Source of the DNA: Fontimonas thermophila
GTDB lineage: Bacteria > Pseudomonadota > Gammaproteobacteria > Nevskiales > Nevskiaceae
DNA: 64,000 bases
Direction: 5' to 3'
Assembly (NCBI RefSeq): GCF_900113085.1
Contig: NZ_FOOC01000004.1
Span: forward strand, 143,124-207,123
A model generated the notes under the pieces. The model was not told where the DNA came from, made no database searches, and saw nothing but the letters and a program-made list of their open reading frames with translations. The translations under genes and the position numbers were made by a program. Positions 54,264 to 62,192 of this stretch are shown here, piece by piece. The stretch's first letter is position 1, and every line of letters starts with the position of its first letter.

Positions 54264-55598
54264 ATGCAGCTCTTGTTGCCACGCGGACGTAGCAATTCTT
54301 CCCGCCGCGAGTTTTTGCGCATGCTGTTCTGGAGCGCGGGCGCCATTGGTGCATCCGGGCCTTTGCTCAGCGCCTGCGGGGATAGCCGTCGTCCGCGGAT
54401 CGCTGTGCCCCGCGGACGGTTTGCCGACATCGGCCCGCTGGGCGAGCCGGATGCCCTCGGCATTCGCGTGCCGCCGGGATTTTCGACGCGTATCGTCGCC
54501 ATCGCCAATCAGCCCCCGGTCCCTGGCGGCAGCTATCTCTGGCATATCTTTCCGGATGGTGGCGGTGTGATGCCCAAGGCCGATGGCGGCTGGTATTACA
54601 TCTCCAACAGCGAGATTCCAGGCTTTGGCAATCTCGGCACCCTGTATCCGCAACTCGCACCCTTTGGCGATGTACTCGATCGTTTCGCGCCGGGGCTCGG
54701 TGGCGCGAGTGTGCTCGAGTTCGCGGCCGACGGGACGGTGATCGATGCCTACCGGATTCTCTCCGGCACGACTTTCAATTGCGCGGGCTGCGTGACGCCG
54801 TGGAACACCTGGCTGTCTTGTGAGGAAGTGCCCGAGGGGCAGGTGTGGGAATGCGATCCGACCGGGCGCACGCCGGCCGTTGCGCGCCCGACGCTGGGCT
54901 TTTTCTCGCACGAGGCCACGGCGATCGATGTCGAGCGCCGCACCATTTACATGACCGAAGACTGGCCCGATGGCCGTTTCTTCCGCTGGGTGGCTTCCGA
55001 GTCCGACTGGCCGCGGGGTGCCGCACGGCCGGCGCTGCAAGACGGCAGGCTGCAGGTGCTCAAGATACTCGGGGATGGTGTCGAGGGCGCACTGCACGAA
55101 CCGCAGCCGGTGGCCTGGATCGATGCGCTCGCCCCGGACCAACCGCAGGATCGTAACCGTGATCCAGAGAGCACACCGTTCGACGGTGGCGAGGGACTCT
55201 GGAACTTCAACGGGTACGTGTATTTCTCGACCAAGGGCGATAACCGCATCTGGGTTTACGACACGCATCGGGAGACGATCGAGGTCGTCTACGACTTTGC
55301 AACCAGCGACAATCCGATCCTCTCGGGTGTCGACAACATCACGGTGACTCCGCAGGGGGACGTGCTCGTCGCCGAGGATGGAGGCGACATGCAGGTGGTC
55401 GTGATTCTGCCGGACGGCACGCTCAAGCCGCTGCTGCAGATCACCGGACAGGATCAGTCGGAGGTCGCCGGCATTGCGTTCTCGCCCGATGGCCGGCGCA
55501 TGTATTTCACCAGCGATCGCGGTGGTCCGTTACCCGGCGGTGGTTACGGTCCTGGGCTCGGCATCACGTACGAGCTGCTGCTGCCCGAAGGGCTCTAA
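54264..55598 (+). CDS. PhoX-family (DUF839) Tat-exported lipoprotein, short form
   Basis: The 444-residue product has a twin-arginine signal (SSRREFLRMLFW, Arg14-15) combined with a lipobox (LLSAC, Cys38), so it should be exported folded and anchored as a lipoprotein. The mature part resembles PhoX/DUF839 beta-propeller phosphatases (CVTPWNTWLSCEE, HEATAIDVERRTIYMTEDW, GLWNFNGYVYFSTKGDNRIW). PhoX enzymes use iron and calcium to hydrolyse phosphate esters; activity of this short form is an inference. A CATAAT and imperfect 11-bp-spaced TCAC repeats lie upstream (54181-54212). Confidence 0.85.
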   Translation: MQLLLPRGRSNSSRREFLRMLFWSAGAIGASGPLLSACGDSRRPRIAVPRGRFADIGPLGEPDALGIRVPPGFSTRIVAIANQPPVPGGSYLWHIFPDGGGVMPKADGGWYYISNSEIPGFGNLGTLYPQLAPFGDVLDRFAPGLGGASVLEFAADGTVIDAYRILSGTTFNCAGCVTPWNTWLSCEEVPEGQVWECDPTGRTPAVARPTLGFFSHEATAIDVERRTIYMTEDWPDGRFFRWVASESDWPRGAARPALQDGRLQVLKILGDGVEGALHEPQPVAWIDALAPDQPQDRNRDPESTPFDGGEGLWNFNGYVYFSTKGDNRIWVYDTHRETIEVVYDFATSDNPILSGVDNITVTPQGDVLVAEDGGDMQVVVILPDGTLKPLLQITGQDQSEVAGIAFSPDGRRMYFTSDRGGPLPGGGYGPGLGITYELLLPEGL

Positions 55599-55634
55599 TG
55601 TTTCGCGCGTTGGCCGCCGTTGACGGTCACCGTG

Positions 55635-55775
55635 CCCGCTGCTTTAATCGCGCGACTCTCACGGGGAGTAGCCGAAGCGGCTTTCACGCTTCCGCCATGC
55701 CGTCAGCACGGGCTGCTGCTAGCCCCGGCATCGCGGACCGCGCCCAACACGCGGGTGGCAAGACCGGGCGGGTTT
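55635..55775 (+). ncRNA. yybP-ykoY (manganese) riboswitch upstream of terC
   Basis: The 5' leader of terC contains the family landmarks in order: GGGGAGTAGC (from 55663), the GCCGTCAGCAC segment (near 55700) and GGCAAGACC (55757-55765), enclosed by CCCGC (55635-55639) and GCGGG (55768-55772). These match the yybP-ykoY element, which binds manganese and often controls TerC/Alx-type and MntP-type membrane proteins. Limits are approximate. The region is not coding despite an open frame through it. Confidence 0.82.
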
Positions 55776-55809
55776 TGACTGCGTTCGTTCTTCATCCGAG
55801 GTTTTGTCC

Positions 55810-56835
55810 ATGATCTCCATCGGTACGCCGCTGTTGTGGTCGCTGTTCGCGGTTTTCGTCGTCGTCGCGCTGGCGGTCGATTTTTTCGTGCTCAACCGTC
55901 AGGGTGCGCATCGCGTGTCAATGCGCGAGGCGGGGATCTGGACGGTGATCTGGATTCTCGTGAGCTTTGTCTTCGTCGCGTTTCTGTGGTGGGAGCTGGG
56001 GGGACTCGGCGACGATCCGGATGCCCGCCGGCTTGCCCACGACAAGGCGCTGGAGTTCATCACCGGCTATCTCGTCGAAAAAGCGCTCGCGGTCGACAAC
56101 ATTTTCGTCTTTCTGATGGTGTTCACCTATTTCGCGACGCCACCGGAATACCAAAAGCGTGCGCTCATGATCGGTATTCTCGGCGCCCTGGTGCTGCGCG
56201 CCGTGTTGATTCTTCTCGGCGCCTGGCTGATTGCGACCTTCCACTGGATTTTGTATCTGTTCGGGGCTTTTCTTGTCTTCACCGGCGTGAAGATGTGGTG
56301 GGCGGCGGGCCAGGAGCCGGACCTCGAATCCAATCCTGCGCTGAAGTGGATACGTCGTCATTTCCGTATCGCACCCCACTATGACGGTGAGCGCCTGTTC
56401 ACGGTCATCGATGGCGTGCGCGTGGCGACGCCGCTGCTGGTGGTGCTGCTGCTGATCGGCATCGTCGATGTGGTGTTCGCCGTGGATTCGATTCCGGCCA
56501 TTTTTGCGATCACGACCGATCCATTCATCGTGCTGACGTCCAACGTGTTTGCGATCCTGGGCTTGCGTGCGATGTATTTCCTGCTCGCCGGTATGCACGA
56601 GCGCTTCCATCTGCTGCCGTATGGCCTGGCCGTCGTGCTGGTGTTCATCGGTGCGAAGATGCTCTTGATCGATGTTTACAAGATTCCGGTGCAGTGGTCG
56701 CTGTCGGTGACGGCGGCGATTCTGGGCGTGACGATGCTGTTGTCACTGGTGATTCCTGGACAGCCCGATGCAAAGCCGCGCGGCGCCTATCCGTTTACGC
56801 GCCGCCGCGAGCAGCCGCCGCACGATGAACCCTGA
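55810..56835 (+). CDS. TerC/Alx-family integral membrane protein
   Basis: The 341-residue protein has about nine hydrophobic helices and the TerC hallmark EKALAVDNIFVFLMVFTYF together with VDVVFAVDSIPAIFAITTDPF, acidic motifs placed to bind divalent metal. Homologues such as Alx export manganese. ATG 55810 is preferred because GAGG lies eight bases upstream. The gene follows a yybP-ykoY riboswitch, which strongly supports a manganese-homeostasis role. Confidence 0.92.
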   Translation: MISIGTPLLWSLFAVFVVVALAVDFFVLNRQGAHRVSMREAGIWTVIWILVSFVFVAFLWWELGGLGDDPDARRLAHDKALEFITGYLVEKALAVDNIFVFLMVFTYFATPPEYQKRALMIGILGALVLRAVLILLGAWLIATFHWILYLFGAFLVFTGVKMWWAAGQEPDLESNPALKWIRRHFRIAPHYDGERLFTVIDGVRVATPLLVVLLLIGIVDVVFAVDSIPAIFAITTDPFIVLTSNVFAILGLRAMYFLLAGMHERFHLLPYGLAVVLVFIGAKMLLIDVYKIPVQWSLSVTAAILGVTMLLSLVIPGQPDAKPRGAYPFTRRREQPPHDEP

Positions 56836-57019
56836 GGCTTTCTCTGGAAGCTTTCTCTGTGAGTCTGCGCGACCCGCAAGCGGCACTGATGACTCTCTGC
56901 CGTGACGTGACTGCGTTACGATGCGTTGGCTGTATCGGCCGTATCCGCTAGTGGCTGATGGCTGCGCGTAGTTGCGCGTTGCCGCACCGACATCCACATC
57001 ACAGAGACAAGGAGTGACG

Positions 57020-58072
57020 ATGCGCGTTGCCGCCTATGGTGCCTACGCCGCCGACCGGCCGCTTCAACCGATGCACATCGAGCGCCGCGTGCCGGGTGTG
57101 CGGGATGTCCAGATCGAGATCGCGTATTGCGGCGTCTGTCATTCCGACCTGCATACCGTGCGTTCGGAGTGGCCGGGTACGCGTTATCCCTGCGTGCCCG
57201 GCCACGAGATCGTGGGACAGGTGAGCGCCGTCGGTTCCGAGGTCGAACGCTTCAAGATCGGCGATGTCGTCGGTGTCGGCTGCATGGTCGATAGCTGCAG
57301 GGTCTGCGCATCCTGTGCGCAGGGGCTCGAACAGTACTGCGAGCGCGGATTCGTCGCCACGTATAACAGTCCCTGCAAAGATGCGCCCGGACACACCCTC
57401 GGCGGTTATTCCCAGCGCATCGTCGTCGATCAGGACTTCGTGCTGAGCATCCGTCACCCGCGCGCACAGCTTGCCGCGGTCGCTCCCTTGCTCTGTGCCG
57501 GGATCACGACGTATTCACCGCTGCGGCATTGGCGGGTCGGACCGGGGATGAAAGTCGGTGTCGTCGGAATCGGCGGTCTCGGGCACATGGGGATCAAGCT
57601 CGCGCATGCGATGGGGGCGCAAGTCGTTGCGTTCACCTCATCGGAGCACAAGCGGGATGCGGCGCTGACGCTGGGCGCGGATGCGGTCGTCGTCACGAAA
57701 AACGCAAAGGAGATGAAACCGCATGCCCGCAGCTTTGATTTCATCCTCGACACGGTGGCGGCCAGTCACGATCTCGATGCCTTCGCCCGTTTGCTCAAGC
57801 GTGACGGGACGCTGTGCCTGGTCGGAGTTCCGGAACACCCCCATCCGGAACCGAACATCGGCACGCTCATCTTTGGCCGCAGGGCGCTGGCGGGTTCGTT
57901 GATCGGAGGCATCGCCGAAACCCAGGAAATGCTCGACTTCTGCGCCGAGAACGGCATCGTCGCAGACATCGAGTTGATTCCGGCGCAGCGCATCGACGAG
58001 GCTTATGACCGGATGCAGAAAGGCGATGTGAAGTACCGTTTCGTCATCGATGCCGCGAGTCTGGAACGTTGA
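57020..58072 (+). CDS. zinc-dependent NAD(P) alcohol dehydrogenase (YahK/CAD-like)
   Basis: The 350-residue enzyme has the catalytic zinc site CGVCHSDLHTVRSEW and GHEIVGQV, the structural zinc cysteines (CRVCASCAQGLEQYC), and the nucleotide-binding VGIGGLGHMGIKLAHAMG. The pattern fits the cinnamyl-alcohol-dehydrogenase/YahK group, broad aldehyde reductases that prefer NADPH. ATG 57020 has AAGGAG five bases upstream. The 184-base gap before it contains GCTTTCTCTG repeated 13 bases apart (56837-56859) and no gene. The SRPBCC gene follows 45 bases later. Confidence 0.92.
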   Translation: MRVAAYGAYAADRPLQPMHIERRVPGVRDVQIEIAYCGVCHSDLHTVRSEWPGTRYPCVPGHEIVGQVSAVGSEVERFKIGDVVGVGCMVDSCRVCASCAQGLEQYCERGFVATYNSPCKDAPGHTLGGYSQRIVVDQDFVLSIRHPRAQLAAVAPLLCAGITTYSPLRHWRVGPGMKVGVVGIGGLGHMGIKLAHAMGAQVVAFTSSEHKRDAALTLGADAVVVTKNAKEMKPHARSFDFILDTVAASHDLDAFARLLKRDGTLCLVGVPEHPHPEPNIGTLIFGRRALAGSLIGGIAETQEMLDFCAENGIVADIELIPAQRIDEAYDRMQKGDVKYRFVIDAASLER

Positions 58073-58117
58073 GACGATGCGTCCACGCCGGCGGTCCGAA
58101 GTCACCGGGGGAACGTC

Positions 58118-59143
58118 ATGAAACTGCTCAAGGGGCTGTTGATCGCGGTCACCGTGCTGGTCGCCGGCGTGCTGGGCGTTGGCCTGCTGCTGCCGGATAC
58201 TGCGCATGTCGAGCGTGCGATCGTCATCCAGGCCAGGCCGGCGACGGTCTATACCGCGCTCAATGGTTTCCGCCAGTTCAACAAGTGGTCACCGTGGGCG
58301 TCTCTCGACCCGGGGACGCATTATGCGTTCGAAGGACCAGCCACGGGTGTCGGGGCTAAGTTTCGCTGGCGCAGCGACGACCCGGGGGTCGGTTCCGGCA
58401 GCCAGGAAATCCTCGAGGCGGTGCCCTACGAGCGCATCGCGGTCAAGCTCGTTTTCGAAGGATCCGACAGCGACAATCTGGCCACCTACACGCTGGCCGC
58501 GGAAGGCGAGGGGACGCGCCTGGTCTGGTCGTATGACACGGTGTTTCACGGCAACATCCTCGGCCGCTATTTCGGGCTGATGCTCGATGGCATGATCGGC
58601 CCCGACTACGAGCGTGGGTTGGCCAGGCTCAAGACCCTGGTCGAGGGGCTGCCGCAGACCGACATTGCCACGCTCGACGTCGAAACGCTGATGGTCGAGC
58701 CCCGGCCGATGCTCTATGTCGCGGCCGTGGCCGGACCCGATGACGCAGAAGCAGTGCTCGACGGCGCTTATGCCAGACTGCGCGCATACCTTGCCGCGTA
58801 CGGCCGTCAGGCAGTGGCGGCTCCGATTGCGATCACCCGCGGCTACGACGTGGAAACGAAGCACTGGCGCTTCGATGCCGCAGTGATTCTCGATCCCCCC
58901 GACGATATTCCACCTGCGCCCGAGCAGGGCATCCAGGCCGGCACGACGTATGCCGGGCTCGTCCTGCGCGCAGTGCATACCGGTCCGGCTGCGACGATCG
59001 AATCGACGTACGACCAGCTCGCCGCCTGGCGCACGGTCGCCGGATTCGAAGACAACGGCGATGTCTGGGAGCAATATGTGTCCGATCCGGCGACGACGCC
59101 GGCGGCGCAGCGGATCACCCATATCTATTGGCCTGTGCGGTAG
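58118..59143 (+). CDS. SRPBCC (START-like) protein with GyrI-like C-terminal domain
   Basis: The 341-residue product has an N-terminal membrane anchor or signal (KLLKGLLIAVTVLVAGVLGV), a polyketide-cyclase/SRPBCC domain (about 30-180; FRQFNKWSPWASLDP is characteristic) and a C-terminal GyrI/AraC-effector-binding-like domain (about 195-340). Such proteins bind small hydrophobic ligands; no substrate can be named. It lies 45 bases after the alcohol dehydrogenase gene and is convergent with phoX. Confidence 0.82.
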   Translation: MKLLKGLLIAVTVLVAGVLGVGLLLPDTAHVERAIVIQARPATVYTALNGFRQFNKWSPWASLDPGTHYAFEGPATGVGAKFRWRSDDPGVGSGSQEILEAVPYERIAVKLVFEGSDSDNLATYTLAAEGEGTRLVWSYDTVFHGNILGRYFGLMLDGMIGPDYERGLARLKTLVEGLPQTDIATLDVETLMVEPRPMLYVAAVAGPDDAEAVLDGAYARLRAYLAAYGRQAVAAPIAITRGYDVETKHWRFDAAVILDPPDDIPPAPEQGIQAGTTYAGLVLRAVHTGPAATIESTYDQLAAWRTVAGFEDNGDVWEQYVSDPATTPAAQRITHIYWPVR

Positions 59144-59181
59144 TACGACCGACGCTCCGCAATGGAGCAGGCAAAGACCAA

Positions 59182-59237
59182 TAAAAAATAAAAAAGACCC
59201 GCTGGTGCGGGCCCAAGTCCCACGGGGGAAACGTGGG
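59182..59237 (-). terminator. terminator of the long phoX gene, with a second hairpin upstream
   Basis: On the minus strand CCCGC-ACCA-GCGGG (59211-59198) is followed by TCTTTTTTATTTTTTA, a strong intrinsic terminator. Just before it a second stem CCCACG/CGTGGG (59237-59219) closes a 7-base loop. It ends the leftward phoX transcript. In the rightward sense no T-run follows. Confidence 0.85.
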
Positions 59238-59249
59238 CGGCCAAGCCGT

Positions 59250-61364
59250 TCAGAGGCCGATTTCCCCGCCGTCGTCGCGGGTGATGACGATGGTCGCCGT
59301 GCGCGGCCGCTGTCCGGAAAGTGCGGGCTGGGTTGCGTCCCCACTCGGATGCGGCCAGTTGCTCTGGAAGTTTTCGAGATTGCCGTCTTCTCCTGGATGC
59401 TGGATGTTGACGAACATCGTCTTGGCATCGGGCGTGAGCTCGACACCGGTGATTTCGCAGCCGGGTACACCGACGAGGAAGCGGCGCAGCCGGTCGCCGG
59501 GGACGGCGCCGGCATAAGTCGTCACCGACCGGCCGTCGGCACCACCGATCACCACAGGCCCCCCGTCGCCGACCGTACCCGGCAGTGCGGCGAGCATCAT
59601 GCAGTTGGTCGTGTCGGTGTAGGCGCCATCGTCGGTCTGGATCCACAGCAGGCCGCGGCGGTCGAACCACAGACCGTCGGGCGAGGAGAAATCGTTGCTG
59701 TCGTCGAGTGCCGAGACGTTGACCTGGGGATTGGTGTAGGACGCCCGGGCGCCGAAGAGATAGATATCCCAGACGAAGCGGTTCGCGCCGGTTTCTCGCC
59801 AGCGGATGATGTGCCCGTTGAGGTTGCCGCGCGCCTGGCTGAGCGAGCCATCCGGCGCGTAGCTGCGCGGATTGGCGGCGTTGCGCGGCTGTGAGCCGCT
59901 GCCGCCCTGGCCACGGCCATTGCTCGACGAGCTGCTGTTCGTGAGTGTGAAGTAGACCTCGCCGTTGGCGGGGTTGACCGCGCCCCATTCCGGGCGATCC
60001 ATGCGCGTGGCGCCGGCGCGGTCGGCGGCAATGCGTGTAAAGACCGCGATCTCGGCCGCAGTCATGCCGGCGAGCGCCGGATTGTCCGGCGTCAGGGGCA
60101 GCCATTCGCCGGTGCCGTCCTCGTTGAACTTGGCGGCATAGAGCGTGCCGGCATCCAGATATTTGTCGCCGACGTCGAGGCCACCCCGGGTGGCGTCCGC
60201 CGGGTCCCAGTTCGCGGCGGAGACGAACTTGTAGATGTACTCGTTGCGGGCGTCGTCGCCGCTATAGCAGACCAGCGGCTGTCCGGCCACTGCAGGGGCA
60301 AACCACGCGCCTTCGTGTGAAAAGCGGCCCAAGGCCGAGCGCTTTCGCGGCGTGGCGTTGGGGTTGTACGGATCGATTTCGACGACGTAGCCGAAGTGAT
60401 GAGGCTCGTTGCGGAAGTCCTCGGCGGCGCTTGCGCCGCGGCGCGAGGCATTGAAACGTCGTTGCAGAGGCCCCGTGTTCTGGGCGCGGTCCCAGTCCTT
60501 GTAGTTGAACAGGCGCGTGCCCGAGCGGATGCCGTAGCGGGCGAGTTCAGGCGTGTCGCTGGCGGCATCATCCAGCGTGAAATAGGCAAAGAAATTTTCC
60601 TCGTTGGTCAGATAAGTCCCCCAGGGGGTCACGCCATGGCCGCAGTTGTTGATCGTGCCGTAGGTGGTTTCGCCGGTGGGAGAGAGCGGGGTGATCAACA
60701 GCGCAGAGCCGCGCGCCGGGCCGCGGATCTCCATCGGGCTGTTGACGTGCCAGCGCTTGTTGAAGGGGGAGTTGCGCACAACCTGCCACTGCCCGCCCGA
60801 TCGGGCCACTTCGATCACCGATACCCCGATCGCATACTGCTCCTTTACGACCTCGGCGAGTGGGCGCGAACCGTCGGCAAAGACCGTGGGGCCGTTGGCG
60901 TGCAAATAAGCCTCGGTGATCTCCTCGTGGTTGATTGCGAGCAGCCCGCGGTCCGAGCGCGTGCTGCCCCTCGGCAAAGGGTAGTAGGCCATCGCATCGT
61001 GGTGGTCGCCGGCGCGGCGGTCCCAGTGGCCGTCGTCGGAGCCATCATTAGCGTAGTCGGACAAATCCGGTGCAATCGGATCGCCCAAGGCGTACAACAC
61101 GCGCGCCGAATAGCCCTGCGGCACGATGACGCGATCCTCCAGACTTTTGGGTACAGCGTCAAAGCCCAGGGTCTGGGGCCGCGTGGGCACGGAGGGGCTG
61201 CCGTCGTCGCCGCAGCCGGTGAGCATGAACGGGCCGAGCAGTCCGGCACTGGCGGCAGCCACGCTTCCTTTCAGGAGCTGGCGCCGGTCGAGCCGGCGGA
61301 GCAGGATGGATGCAAAGCTCGGGTTCGTGGAGGGATTGCTGTCTTCGACGGGATGATGGCTCAT
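59250..61364 (-). CDS. phoX: PhoX-family alkaline phosphatase, long form, Tat-exported lipoprotein
   Basis: The 704-residue product has a twin-arginine motif (LDRRQLLKG, Arg27-28) and a lipobox (LTGC, Cys51), then the full PhoX/DUF839 sequence: INHEEITEAYLH, NNCGHGVTPWGTYLTNEENF, GRFSHEGAW and the C-terminal NIQHPGEDG. PhoX phosphatases use iron and calcium and release phosphate from monoesters outside the cytoplasm. ATG 61364 has AAGGAG six bases upstream. PHO-box-like repeats occur in its promoter region. It has a strong terminator and is monocistronic. Confidence 0.9.
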   Translation of the reverse strand: MSHHPVEDSNPSTNPSFASILLRRLDRRQLLKGSVAAASAGLLGPFMLTGCGDDGSPSVPTRPQTLGFDAVPKSLEDRVIVPQGYSARVLYALGDPIAPDLSDYANDGSDDGHWDRRAGDHHDAMAYYPLPRGSTRSDRGLLAINHEEITEAYLHANGPTVFADGSRPLAEVVKEQYAIGVSVIEVARSGGQWQVVRNSPFNKRWHVNSPMEIRGPARGSALLITPLSPTGETTYGTINNCGHGVTPWGTYLTNEENFFAYFTLDDAASDTPELARYGIRSGTRLFNYKDWDRAQNTGPLQRRFNASRRGASAAEDFRNEPHHFGYVVEIDPYNPNATPRKRSALGRFSHEGAWFAPAVAGQPLVCYSGDDARNEYIYKFVSAANWDPADATRGGLDVGDKYLDAGTLYAAKFNEDGTGEWLPLTPDNPALAGMTAAEIAVFTRIAADRAGATRMDRPEWGAVNPANGEVYFTLTNSSSSSNGRGQGGSGSQPRNAANPRSYAPDGSLSQARGNLNGHIIRWRETGANRFVWDIYLFGARASYTNPQVNVSALDDSNDFSSPDGLWFDRRGLLWIQTDDGAYTDTTNCMMLAALPGTVGDGGPVVIGGADGRSVTTYAGAVPGDRLRRFLVGVPGCEITGVELTPDAKTMFVNIQHPGEDGNLENFQSNWPHPSGDATQPALSGQRPRTATIVITRDDGGEIGL

Positions 61365-61424
61365 ACGAGACTCCTTGCTTGCGTGGTGGAGCTGGCACAG
61401 TCGCCCGGAGCCTAAGCGGGCTCG

Positions 61425-61453
61425 ATGACGGTTCCGCGATGTTTCGATGACAG
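61425..61453 (-). promoter_or_regulatory. PHO-box-like repeats upstream of phoX
   Basis: On the minus strand CTGTCAT (61453-61447) and CCGTCAT (61431-61425) are 22 bp apart, two helical repeats of 11 bp as in PhoB boxes; the unit between them (ACATCGC) is poor. This suggests PhoB control of phoX, in keeping with the known phosphate-starvation role of the family. Confidence 0.4.
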
Positions 61454-61529
61454 ACCCGATCCGCCGTTGGCGGTGTGATCCGGCATGGCGCAATCGTTGT
61501 TAAGATCAGCGTGCTACAGGAGATTCACG

Positions 61530-62192
61530 ATGATTCGCATCATGTTGGTCGACGACCACCGACTGGTCCGCGCCGGCCTCAAGCGCGTGTTGACCGAGGT
61601 GGCGGACATGGAAGTCGTCGCCGAAGCCAGCAGTGGCGAAGAGGCGCTGGAGTTGGTCCGCACCGTCGTGCCCGACGTCGTGCTGATGGACATCAACATG
61701 CCGGGCATCGGCGGCCTGGAGGCGACGCGGCGTCTGCTCCAGCGCTGCCCAACGACCAAGGTCATCGTCGTGTCGATGCATCTCGAAGAGCCCTATCCCA
61801 GCCGCATGCTCGCCGCCGGTGCGGCGGGTTACATCAGCAAGGATTCGGCCGCCGACGAGGTCGTGACCGCGATCCGCCGGGTACACGGCGGCGGACATTA
61901 CGTGGCCGCGGACGTCGCCGGCAATCTGGCGGCGAGCCTCGTCAAGGGCCCGAGCGGCGCTTCTCCCTTCGACCAACTGTCGCAGCGTGAGACCCAGGTG
62001 ATGCTGATGGTCACCAAGGGTTATTCGACGCAGGAGATCTCCGACCGCCTGCACCTGTCGCCGAAGACGGTGAGCACCTATCGCTATCGCCTGTTCGAGA
62101 AACTGGGCGTGAGCAACGACGTCGAACTCACGCGCATGGCGATGCGCTACGGTTTGCTCGACGAACGCGCCGAGAACCGGTCCGAGATTTGA
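61530..62192 (+). CDS. gacA: GacA/UvrY-type response regulator
   Basis: The 220-residue protein has a receiver domain (MLVDDHRLVRAGL, phospho-acceptor Asp in VVLMDINMPGIGGLEA, KDSAADE) and a LuxR/FixJ-type helix-turn-helix (LSQRETQVMLMVTKGYSTQE, LHLSPKTVSTYRYRLFEKLG). In gammaproteobacteria this regulator, paired with the GacS/BarA kinase, controls csr small RNAs. Its position directly before uvrC, with stop and start overlapping by one base (TGATG), is the classic context. ATG 61530 has CAGGAG seven bases upstream. Confidence 0.93.
   Translation: MIRIMLVDDHRLVRAGLKRVLTEVADMEVVAEASSGEEALELVRTVVPDVVLMDINMPGIGGLEATRRLLQRCPTTKVIVVSMHLEEPYPSRMLAAGAAGYISKDSAADEVVTAIRRVHGGGHYVAADVAGNLAASLVKGPSGASPFDQLSQRETQVMLMVTKGYSTQEISDRLHLSPKTVSTYRYRLFEKLGVSNDVELTRMAMRYGLLDERAENRSEI

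Noticed and set aside
55598-55813. A 71-codon ORF between the short phoX and terC
   Set aside because: It lies on the yybP-ykoY riboswitch, whose RNA landmarks explain the sequence better than coding.
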